Below, piece by piece: positions 21,178-32,800 of a stretch of 64,000 bases of DNA (positions are counted from its first letter, which is position 1; every line of letters begins with the position of its first letter). Below the pieces are notes generated by a model. It made no database searches. It saw only the letters and a program-made list of their open reading frames with translations, and had not been told where the DNA came from. Both the position numbers and the translations under genes were made by a program. This stretch comes from Aegilops tauschii subsp. strangulata (Eukaryota; Streptophyta; Magnoliopsida; Poales; Poaceae), in assembly GCF_002575655.3 (NCBI RefSeq), contig NC_053039.3:238244622-238308621 (forward strand), in the 5' to 3' direction.

Positions 21178-22911
21178 TGTCGGGGAACGTAGTATTTCAA
21201 AAAAATTCCTACGATCGCGCAAGATCTGTCTAGGAGAAGCATAGCAACGAGACGGGAGAGTGTGTCCACGTACCCTCGTAGACTGAAAGCGGAAGCGTTT
21301 AGTAACGCGGTTGATGTAGTCGAACGTCTTCACGATCCAACCGATCCAAGTACCGAACGTACGGCACCTCCGTGTTCAGCACACGTTCAGCACGATGACG
21401 TCCCTCGAGCTCTTGATCCAGTTGAGGACGAGGGAGAGTTCCGTCAGCATGACGGCATGGCGACGGTGATGATGAAGTTACCGGTGCAGGGCTTCGCCTA
21501 AGCACTACGACGATATGACCGAGGTGTTAACTGTGGAAGGGGGCACCGCACACTGCTAGGAACAATTGATGTTTGTTCTAGGGGTGCCCTCCCCATGTAT
21601 ATAAAGGAGGGAGAGGAGGGAGGGAGCCTAGAGCGCGCCCAAGTAGGAGGAATCCTACTTGGGCCCCTAGTCCAATTCCCCCCTTACCATATTTGGACAA
21701 GGGGGAAAGGAAGGAGGGGAGGGGAAGGAAGTAGGAGTCCTACTTCATACTTTCCTTTTCCTCCTCTCCTTTCCCTTTCTCCCCACGTTGCTGGACCTAT
21801 AGGGGGCGCACCAGCCCCTTGTGGGCTGGTGTGTTCCCTTACTTGGCCCATTAAGCCCATATCTTTGCCGGGGGTTGCCCGGAACCCCTTCCGGTGACCC
21901 GGTATCACCCGGAACACTTCCGGTGTCCAAATACCATCGTCCTATATATGAATCTTTACCTCTCGACCATTTCGAGACTCCTCGTCATGTCCGTGATCTC
22001 ATACGGGACTCCGAACAAACTTCGGTCATCAAATCACATAACTCATAATACAAATCATCATCGAACGTTAAGCGTGCGGACCCTACGGGTTCGAGAACTA
22101 TGTTGACATGACCGAGACACATCTCCGGTCAGTAAACAATAGCGGAACCTGGATGCTCATATTGGCTCCTACATATTCCACGAAGATCTTTATCGGTCAA
22201 ACCGCATAACAACATGCGTCATTCCCTTTGTCATCGGTATGTTTCTTGCCCGAGATTCGATCGTCGATATCATCATACCTAGTTTAATCTCATTACCGGC
22301 AAGTCTCTTTCCTTGTTCCGTAATGCATCATCCCACAACTAACTCATTAGTCACATTGCTTGCAAGGCTTATAGTGGTGTGCATTACCGAGAGGGCCCAG
22401 AGATACCTCTCCGATACACGGAGTGACTAATCCTAATCTCGATCTATGCCAACCCAACAAACACCTTCGAAGACACGTGTAGAGCATCTTTATAATCACC
22501 CAGTTACGTTGTGACGTTTAATAGCACACAAGGTGTTCCTCTGGTATTCGGGAGTTGCATAATCTCATAGTCATAGGAACATGTATAAGTCATGATGAAA
22601 GCAATAGCAATAAAAACTAAACGATCATTAATACTAAGCTAACGGATGGGTCTTGTCCATCACATCATTCTCTAATGATGTGATCCCGTTCATCAAATGA
22701 CAGCACATGTCTATGGTTAGGAAACTTAACCATCTTTGATTAACGAGCTAGTCAAGTAGAGGCATACTAGGGACACTCTGTTTGTCTATGTATTCACACA
22801 TGTACTAAGTTTCCGGTTAATACAATTCTAGCATGAATAATGAACATTTATCATGATATAAGGAAATATAAATAACAACTTTATTATTGCCTCTAGGGAA
22901 TATTTCCTTCA
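21178..22911 (-). repeat. 3' LTR of element C
   Basis: 1734 bp. On the minus strand it begins TGAAGGAAATATTCCCTAG and ends CGTTCCCCGACA. TATA box on the minus strand at about 21592-21601 (TTTATATACA). Two inverted repeats (CAAGTAGGA/TCCTACTTG at 21640-21662 and GAAGTAGGA/TCCTACTTC at 21728-21746) lie upstream of it. Confidence 0.88.
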
Positions 22912-25900
22912 GTCTCCCACTTGCACTAGAGTCAATAATCTAGTTCACATTGCCATGTGATTTAACACCAATAGTTCACATCGTGATGTGATTTAACACT
23001 CTATAGTTCACATCGCTATGTGACCAATACCCAAAGGGTTTACTAGAGTCAATAATCTAGTTCACATCGCCATGTGATTAACACCCAGAGAGTACTAAGG
23101 TGTGATCATGTTTTGCTTGTGAGAGAAGTTTAGTCAACGGGTCTGCCACATTCAGATCCGTATGTATTTTGCAAATTTCTATGTCTACAATGCTCTGCAC
23201 GGAGCTACTCTAGCTAATTGCTCCCACTTTCAATATGTATCGAGATCGAGACTTAGAGTCATCCAGATCGGTGTCAAAGCTTGCATCGACGTAACTCTTT
23301 ATGACGAACTCTTTGTCACCTCCATAAACAAGAAACATTTCCTTATTCCACTAGGATAATTTTGACCGCTGTCCAGTGATCCACTCTTGGATCACTATTG
23401 TACCCTCTTGCGAAACTCATGGTGAGGTACATAATAGGTCTGGTACACATCATAGCATACTTTATAGAACCTATGCCTGGGGCATAGGGAATGACTTTTC
23501 ATTCTATTTCTATTTTCTGTCGTGGTCGGGTTTTGAGTCTTTACTCAACTTCATACCTTGCAACACAGGCAAGAACTCCTTCTTTGACTGTTCCATTTTG
23601 AACTACTTAAAAAACATGCCAAGTTATGTACTCATTGAAAAAATTTATCAAGCGTCTTGATCTATCTCTATAGATCTTGATGCTCAATATGTAAGCGGCT
23701 TCACCGAGGTCTTTCTTTGAGAAACTCCTTTCAAATACTCCTTTAAGCTTTCCAGAAAATTCTACATTATTTCCGATCAACAATATGTCATTCACATATA
23801 CTTATCAGAAAGGCAGTAGTGCTCCCACTCACTTTCTTGTAAATACAGGCTTCACCGCAAGTCTGTATAAAACTATATGCTTTGATCAACTTATCAAAGC
23901 GTAAATTCCAACTCCGAGATGCTTGCACCAGTACATAGATGGATCACTGGAGCTTGCACATTTTGTTAGCACCTTTAGGATTGACAAAACCTTCTGGTTG
24001 CATGATATACAATTCTTCTTTAAGATATCCATTAAGGAATGCAGTTTTGACATCCATTTGCCAAATTTCATAAAATGTGGCAATTGCTAACATGATTCGG
24101 GCAGACTTTAAGCATCGATACGAGTGAGAAAATCTCATCGTAGTCAACATCTTGAACTTGTAAAAACCCTTTTCGACAAGTCGATCTTTGTAGATAGTAA
24201 CACTACTATCAGCTTTTGTCTTCCTCTTGAAGATCCATTTATTCTCAATGGCTCGCCGATCATCGGGCAAGTCAAACAAAGTCCATACTTTGTTCTCATA
24301 CATGGATCCCATCTCAGATTTCATGGCCTCAAGCCATTTCACGGAATCTGGGCTCATCATCGCTTCCTCATAGTTCGTAGGTTCGTCATGGTCTAGTAAC
24401 ATGACTTCCAGAAAGGATTAGCGTACCACTCTGGTGCGGACCATACTCTGGTTGACCTACGAGGTTCGGTAGTAACTTGATCTGAAGTTTCATGATCATC
24501 ATCATTCACTAATTGGTGTAGGAATCACTGGAACTGATTTCTGTGATGAACTACTTTCCAATTCGGGAGAAGGTACAATTACCTCATCAAGTTCTACATT
24601 CCTCCCACTCACTTCTTTCGAGAGAAACTTCTTCTCTAGAAAGGATCCATTCTTAGCAACGAATATCTTGCCTTCGGATCTGTGATAGAAGGTGTACCCA
24701 ACAGTATCCTTTGGGTATCCTATGAAGACGCATTTCTCCTATTTGGGTTCGAGCTTATCAGGTTGAAACTTTTTTCATATAAGCATCACAGCCCCAAACT
24801 TTAAGAAACGACAGCTTAGGTTTCTTGCTAAACCATAGTTCATATGGTGTCGTCTCAACGGATTTAGATAGTGCCCTATTTAATGTGAATGTAGCTGCCT
24901 CTAATGCATAACCCCAAAACGATAGTGGTAAATCGGTAAGAGACATCATAGATTGCACCATATCTAATAAAGTACAGTTACAACATTCATACACACCATT
25001 ACGCTGTGGTGTTCCAGGTGGCGTGAGTTGCAAAACTATTCCACATTGTTTCAAATGAAGGCCAAACTCATAACTCAACTATTCGCCTCCGCGATCAGAT
25101 CATAGAAACTTTATTTTCTTGTTACGATGATTCTCAACTTCACTCTGAAATTCTTTGAACTTTTCAAATGTTTCAGACTTGTGTTTCATTAAGTAGATAT
25201 ATCCATTTCTGCCCAAATCATCTGTGAAGGTCAAAAAATAACGATACCCGCCCCGAGCCTCAACACTCATCGGACCGCATACATCGGTATGTATTATTTC
25301 CAATAAGTCAGTGGCTCGCTCCATTGTTCCGGAGAACGGAGTCTTAGTCATCTTGCCCATGAGGCATGGTTCGCAAGCATCAAATGATTCATAATCAAGT
25401 GATTCCAAAAGTCCATCCGCATGGAGTTTCTTCACGCACTTTACACCAATATGACCTAAATGGCAGTGCCACTAGTATGTTGCACTATCATTATCAACTT
25501 TGCATCTTTTGGCATCAATATCATGAATATGTGTATCACTACGATCGAGATTCAATAAACCATTTATTTTGAGTGTATGACCATAGAAGGTTTTATTCAT
25601 GTAAATAGAACAACAATTATTCTTTGACTTAAATGAATAACCGTATTGCAATAAACATGATCCAATCATATTCATGCTCAACGCAAACATCAAATAACAT
25701 TTATTTTAGGTTCAACACTAATCCCGAAGGTAAAGGGAGTGTGCGATGGTGATCTTATCATCCTTGGAATCATTTCCAACACACATCGTCACCTCGCCCT
25801 TAACTAGTCTATGTTTATTTTGCAACTCTTGGTTCGAGTTACTACTCTTAGCAACTGAACCAGTATCAAATACCAAGGGGTTGCTATAAACACTAGTAAA

Positions 25901-26423
25901 ATACACATCAATAACATGTATATCAAATATACCTTTGTTCACTTTGCCATCTTTCTTATCCACCAAGTATTTGGGGTAGTTCCGCTTCCAGTGACCATTC
26001 CCTTTGCAGTAGAAGCACTCAGTTTCAGGCTTAGGTCTAGCTCTGGGTTTCGTCACGGGAGTGGAAAATTGCTTGCCATTCTTTCTTGAAGTTCCCTTTC
26101 TTTTCCTTTGCCCCTTTTCCTGAAACTAGTGGTCTTGTTAACCATCAACACTTGATGCTCTTTCTTGATTTCTACCTTCGCTGATTTTATCATCGCGAAG
26201 AGCTCAGGAATCATTTTCGTCATCCCTTGCATATTATAGTTCATCACGAAGTTCCAGTAACTTGGTGATAGTGACTAGAGAACTCTATCAATCACTATCT
26301 TATCTGGAAGATAAACTCCCACTTGATTCAAGTGGTTGTAGTGCTCAGACATTCTGAGCACATGCTCACTGGTTGAGCTATTCTCCTCCATCTTGTAGGC
26401 AAAGTACTTGTCAGAGGTCTCAT
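22912..26423 (-). pseudogene. Copia gag-pol polyprotein of element C, broken
   Basis: Fragments in the order expected on the minus strand: gag (26423-26053: SSTSEHVLRMSEHYNHLNQV, later MNYNMQGMTKMIPELFAM), CCHC knuckle (CFYCKGNGHWKRNYP; the last Cys is Tyr) and protease FDTGS in 26056-25718, GAG-pre-integrase and integrase (25435-25100 HTDVCGPM; 25078-24758 GTPQRNGVYE), reverse transcriptase (24402-23944 with VWTLFDLPDDRRAIENKWIF and MDVKTAFLNGYLKEELYI; 23795-23607 with YVNDILLIGN in place of YVDD). Stops and frameshifts separate the blocks, the zinc knuckle has lost a ligand and the catalytic Asp of RT is Asn. RNase H (about 23600-22912) is too decayed to delimit. Confidence 0.85.
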
Positions 26424-26435
26424 TGAAGGAAATAT

Positions 26436-28170
26436 TGAAGGAAATATGCCCTAGAGGCAATAATAAAGTTATTATTTATTTCCTTATATCATGATAAATG
26501 TTTATTATTCATGCTAGAATTGTATTAACCGGAAACATAATACTTGTGTGAATACATAGACAAACAGAGTGTCACTAGTATGCCTCTACTTGACTAGCTC
26601 GTTGATCAAAGATGGTTATGTTTCCTAGCCATAGACATGAGTTGTCATTTGATTAACGGGATCGCATCATTAGGAGAATGATGTGATTGACTTGACCCAT
26701 TCCGTTAGCTTAGCACTCGATCACTTAGTATGTTGCTATTGCTTTCTTCATGACTTATACATGTTCCTATGACTATGAGATTATGCAACTCCCGTTTACC
26801 GGAGGAACACTTTGTGTGCTACCAAACGTCACAACGTAACTGGGTGATTATAAAGGTGCTCTACAGGTGTCTCCGAAGGTACTTGTTGGGTTGGCGTATT
26901 TCGAGATTAGGATTTGTCACTCCGATTGTCGGAGAGGTATCTCTGGGCCCTCTCGGTAATGCACATCACTTAAGCCTTGCAAGCATTGCAACTAATGAGT
27001 TAGTTGTGGGATGATGTATTACGGAACGAGTAAAGAGACTTGCCGGTAACGAGATTGAACTAGGTATTGAGATACCGACGATCGAATCTCGGGCAAGTAA
27101 CATACCGATGACAAAGGGAACAACGTATGTTGTTATGCGGTCTGACCGGTAAAGATATTCATAGAATATATGGGAGCCAATATGAGCATCCAGGTTCCGC
27201 TATTGGTTATTGACCAGAGACGTGTCTCGGTCATGTCTACATAGTTCTCGAACCCGTAGGGTCCGCATGCTTAATGTTTCGATGACAGTTATATTATGAG
27301 TTTATATGTTTTGATGTACCGAAGGTTGTTCGGAGTCCCCGATGTGATCACGGACATGACGAGGAGTCTCGAAATGGTCGAGACATGAATATTGATATAT
27401 TGGAAGCCTATATTTGGATATCGGAAGTGTTCCGGGTGAAATCGGGATTTTACCGGAGTATGGAGGGGTTACCGGAACCCCCCGGGGCTTAATGGGCCAT
27501 AGTGGGCCTTTGTGGAGAAGACGAGAGGCGGCCAGGGCAGGGCCGCGCGCCCCTCCCTCCTAGTCCGAATAGGACAAGGAGAGGGGGGCGGCGCCCCCCC
27601 TTTCCTTCCTCTCCTCCACCTCTTTCCCCTCCACTCCTAATCCAACTAGGAAAAGGGAGGGAGTCCTACTCCCGGTGGGAGTAGGACTCCACCTGGCACG
27701 CCCCTCCTGGCCGGCCGCACCTCCCCCCTTGCTCCTTTATATACGGGGGCAGGGGGGCACCCTAGAGACACAACAATTGATCGTTTGATCTTTTAGCTGT
27801 GTGCGGTGCCCCCCTCCACCATAGTCCACCTCGATAATACTGTAGCGGTACTTAGGCGAAGCCCTGCGTCGGTAGAATATCATCATCGTCACCACGCCGT
27901 CGTGCTGACGAAACTCTCCCTCAACACTCGGCTGGATCGGAGTTGCAGGGACGTCATCGGGATGAACGTGTGCTGAACTCGGAGGTGCCGTGCGTTCGGT
28001 ACTTGATCGGTCGGATCGTGAAGACGTACGCACATCAACCGCGTTGTGCTAACGCTTCCGCTTTCGGTCTACGAGGGTACATGGACAACACTCTCCCCTC
28101 TCGTTGCTATGCACCACCATGATCTTGCGTCTGCGTAGGAATTTTTTTGAAATTACTACGTTCCCCAAAA
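26436..28170 (+). repeat. 5' LTR of element E
   Basis: 1735 bp, TGAAGGAAATATGCCC to CGTTCCCCAAAA; the normal terminal CAACA has become CAAAA. Hairpin at 27661-27689; TATA box TTTATATACGG at about 27737-27747. Confidence 0.9.
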
Positions 28171-29405
28171 GTGGCATCCGAGCCTGGTTTTATGCGTAGA
28201 TGTCATATGCATGAGTAGAACACAAGTGAGTTGTGGGCGATATAAGTCATACTGCTTACCAGCATGTCATACTTTGGTTCGGCGGCATTGTTGGATGAAG
28301 CGGCCCAGACCGACATTACGCATACGCTTACGCGAGACTGGTTCTACCGACGTGCTTTGCACACAGGTGGCTGGCGGGTGTCAGTTTCTCCAACTTTAGT
28401 TGAACCGAGTGTGGCTACGCCCGGTCCTTGCGAAGGTTAAAACAGCACCAACTTGACAAACTATCGTTGTGGTTTTGATGCGTAGGTAAGAACGGTTCTT
28501 GCTAAGCCCGTAGCAGCCACGTAAAATTTGCAACAACAAAGTAGAGGACGTCTAACTTGTTTTTGCAGGGCATGTTGTGATGTGATATGGTCAAGACATG
28601 ATGCTAAACTTTATTGTATGAGATGATCATGTTTTGTAACCGAGTTATCGGCAACTGGCAGGAGCCATATGGTTGTCGCTTTATTGTATGCAATGCAATT
28701 GCCCTGTAATGCTTTACTTTATCACTAAGCGGTAGCGATAGTCATAGAAGCATAAGATTGGCGAGACGACAACGATGCTACGATGAAGATCAAGGTGTCG
28801 CGCCGGTGACGATGGTGATCATGACGGTGCTTCGGAGATGGAGATCACAAGCACAAGATGATGATGGCCATATGATATCACTTATATTGATTGCATGTGA
28901 TGGTTATCTTTTATGCATCTTATCTTGCTTTGATTGACGGTAGCATTATAAGATGATCCCTCACTAAATTATCAAAGTATAAGTGTTCTCCCTGAGTATG
29001 CACCGTTGCGAAAGTTCTTCGTGCTGAGACACCACGTGATGATCGGGTGTGATAGGCTCTATGTTCAAATACAACGGGTGCAAAACAGTTGCACACGCGG
29101 AATACTCAGGTTAAGCTTGACGAGCCTAGCATATAACAGATATGGCCTCGGAACACGGAGACCCAAAGGTCAAGCGTGAATCATATAGTAGATATGATCA
29201 ACATAGTGATGTTCACCGTTGAAACTACTCCATCTCACGTGATGATCGGACATGGTTTAGTTGATATGGATCACATGATCACTTAGAGGATTAGAGGGAT
29301 GTCTATCTAAGTGGGAGTTCTTAAGTAATATGATTAACTGAACTTAAATTTATCATGAACTTAGTACCTGATAGTATCTTGCTTGTCTATGTTGATTGTA
29401 GATAG
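28171..29405 (+). promoter_or_regulatory. Leader of element E with Met-tRNA primer site
   Basis: TGGCATCCGAGCCTGG at 28172-28187 is the primer binding site, next to the LTR (consensus TGGTATCAGAGC, initiator Met tRNA). The leader is 1.2 kb, without coding frames, and matches the minus-strand leader of element C at 42840-43996. Confidence 0.8.
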
Positions 29406-29891
29406 ATGGCCCGTGCTGTTGTTCCGTTGAATTTTAATGCGTTCCTTGAGAAAGCAAAGTTGAAAGATGATGGTAGCAATTACACGGACTGGGTCCGTAA
29501 CTTGAGGATTATCCTCATTGCTGCACAGAAGAATTACGTCCTGGAAGCACCGCTGGGTGCCAGGCCTGCTGCTGATGCAACTGACGACGTTAAGAACGTT
29601 TGGCAGAGCAAAGCTGATGACTACTAGATAGTTCAAGGTGCCATGCTTTACAGCTTAGAACCGGGACTTCAACGACGTTTTGAACGTCATGGAGCATATG
29701 AGATGTTCCAGGAGTTGAAGTTAATATTTCAAGCAAATGCCCGGATTGAGAGATATGAAGTCTCCAATAAGTTCTACAGCTGCAAGATGGAGGAGAATAG
29801 TTCTGTCAGTGAGCATATACTCAAGATGTCTGGGTACTGCAATCACTTGATTCAACTGGGAGTTAATCTTCTGGATGATAGCGTCATTAAC
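29406..29891 (+). pseudogene. Copia gag of element E, N-terminal part
   Basis: Begins MARAVVPLNFNAFLEKAKLK, the typical Angela/BARE1 gag start, then DDGSNYTDWVRNLRIILIAA and YVLEAPLG. One in-frame stop (TAG at 29625-29627) interrupts it; the same frame continues with LEPGLQRRFERHGAYEMFQE, CKMEENSSVSEHILKMSGYC and HLIQLGVNLLDDSVIN. It is split after codon AAC (29889-29891) by the solo LTR and resumes in frame at 34592. Capsid precursor of the retrotransposon; inactive. Confidence 0.88.
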
Positions 29892-32800
29892 TGTAACACC
29901 CACGATGCGGCTATATCTCCCACGTGTCGAGGCACGACTTAGAGGCATAACTGCATTGTAGGTATTGTCGCAAGAAGGGTCGTCTTCACACAATCCCATG
30001 TAATGAACAAGAATGGGATAAAGAGAGTTGGCTTACAATCGCCACTTCACACAATACATAAATAAATTCATACATCATTCAGAGTACACACATAGGTCCG
30101 ACTACGGAACCAAAACAAAAGAAGACAACCCCAAATGCTAGATCCCCGATCGTCCCAACTGGGCTCCACTACTGATCAACAGGAAACGAAACATAGTAAC
30201 GACCAAGTTCCTCGTCGAACTCCCACTTGAGCTCGGTTGCGTCACCTGCACTGGTATCGTCGGCACCTGCAACTGTTTTGGAAGTATCTGTGAGCCACGA
30301 GGACTCAACAATCCCATATCAAGACTAGCAAAGCTTAATGGGTAAGGAAGGGGTAAAGTGGTGAGGTTGCAGCAGCGACTAAGCAAGTATGGCGGCTAAC
30401 TTACGCAAATAAGAGCGAGAAGAGAAGGAAAGGACGGTCGTGAAACTAGCAATGATCAAGAAGTGATCCTGAACTCCTACTTACGTCAAACATAACCCAG
30501 AAACCGTGTTCACTTCCCGGACTCCGCCGAGAAGAGACCATCACGGCTACACACGCGGTTGATGCGTTTTAATATAAGTCAAGTGTCAAGTTCTCTACAA
30601 CCGGACATTAACAAATTCCCATCTGCCACATAACCGCGGGCACGACTTTCGAAAGATAATACCCTGCAGGGGTGTCCCAACTTAGCCCATTATAAGCTCT
30701 CACGGTCAACGAAGGATATTCCTTCTCCCGGGAAGACCCGATCAGTCTCGGAATCCCGGTTACAAGACATTTCGACGATGGTAAAACAAAACCAGCAAAG
30801 CCGCCCGATGTGTCGACAATCCCGATAGGAGTCGCACGTATCTCGTTCTCAGGACATACCGGATAAGCGAAGTGTACAGGTACCGACGTAACCCAAGTTG
30901 CCAAGGGATGGTCCCGCATGGTGCTCTAGTTTGGACCAACACTTAGACAAGCACTGGCCTGGGGGTAAAATAAAGATGACCCTCGGGATGCGCGACTCCC
31001 AAGGGAAAAAGGCTAGGTGAGGCAAATGTAAAACCAAGGTTGGGCCTTGCTGGAAGAGTTTTATTCAAAGCGAACTGTCAAGGGGGTCCCATAAATCACC
31101 CGACCGCGTAAGGGACTCAAAATCAAGGAACATAACACCGGCATGACGCAAACTAGGGCGGCAAGAGTGAAACAAAACACTAGGCATAAGGCCGAGCCTT
31201 CCACCCTTTACCAAGTATATAGATGCATTAATTAGATAAGTGATATTGTGATATCCCAACATAAACATAATCCAACATGGAGCAATCTTCATCTTCACCT
31301 GCAACTAGCAACGCTATAAGAGGGGCTGAGCAAAGCGGTAACATAGCCAAGCAACGGTTTGCTAGGAAGGGTGAAAAGGTTAGAGGCTGACATGGCAATT
31401 TGGGAGGCTTGAAAAGCAAGTGATAGGTAGCGCAGCTTAGCGATAGAACGAAGCAACTAGCATAGCAATGATAGTAATGAGATCCAAGGTGACGGTCATC
31501 TTCCCTGAAATCCCGCTAGGAAGAAGAACGAGTCCATGAAGAAGACAAACGGATGTAGTCGAACGAATCCTCACAACTCCGGAACGAAACCGAAGCTAAC
31601 GAGAGAAGCAACCCGGAAAGAAACAAACAACATAGTAAACAACCACCACATACACATGGCATGATGCGCAAACAAGTATGATGCATGTCCGGTTTAAATA
31701 TGCATGGTATGGCAAAGTGCACAAACAATACTACAAATTAAGTGGAGCTCAATATGCAACGAGTTGCATATTGACGAAACACCACATTCAAGTTATTTAG
31801 TTCGCTCTTGTTTATGTACCAAACAATATTAAATGTTATTCAACATGGCAAGGGGTGAAGCATAAATAAACTATCTATTTAGGCAAGTTTAAATGAGGCC
31901 GGAACAACAAATAACAATTCCGGAAAATCCTCATATGCATATTTTGGAATTGGTACTGTTCTGCCCTAAACACAATTTTAAAGTTGTTAAACATGCAAAA
32001 TAAGTGCATCAAGTTAATCTATGCATTTTTCTACCACATATACATATAAAGTTTATTTAAAACAGAGTTACGGTTGTTTAGTTACGAAATAAATCATTTT
32101 AGCATGTGCTTTATGCAAATTAATGCAAACAACAATTTTAAATATTTTTAACAGGGATGAAAGTTGCCTATCGTGAAAGAACATGAAAAACTGAGCAAGA
32201 AGCATATATGACATGATTCATTTGGATGCATGGATATTTAAATATGAGCATTTTAAAATGATGGCATTCCTGTAATTATGCATGCACTGAAAATAGAGAA
32301 AAATCTCTGAGATGGAAAAAACAAACGCGGGCCAGATTGCGGCAACCTGCAGCGGCCCAGGAAGATTTGGCCCAAGTGACAGTGTGTGTGCAGCGGAAAG
32401 AAAGAAAAAAACAGGACGAAAATTAGGAGCACCTGGGAATCAAACCCAGGACCTGCTGATTCGTTGCACACTCTGAAGACCACTAGCATAGCAGTGTGTT
32501 GGTGGTATGATAGGGGATAGGCGCAAGAGGAAGAAGAGCAAGGGCTTGATCTGGGTGAGCCAAAATTGGTGCAAAAAGATGTTGTCGTGGGGATTTGATC
32601 CCTGGTTGCCTGGGTGCAAACCTGCTAGTCTAACCAGTAGCAACAGAAGTGCACCTGAGATAATTCGTAGTCAAACTGTAACTGAACCAATAGTTCGAGC
32701 AAACCCGACTGGAAAAAAATAACAGAAACAAGATGAAAAAGAATCAGGGGCGCCTGGGATTTGATCCCTGGATCCCTTGGATACGTGCATGCACTGTTAA

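Larger units (their letters stand above)
21178..26423 (-). mobile_element. Angela-type Copia element C, 3' part
   Basis: Minus strand: gag C-terminus, protease, integrase and reverse transcriptase (26423 to about 22912), then the 3' LTR (22911-21178). The gag is interrupted at 26423/42477 by element B with TSD CTCAT (26419-26423 and 42477-42481). The N-terminal gag and leader continue at 42477-43996. The 5' LTR is not in the window. Element C is inserted in the leader of element D. Confidence 0.88.
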
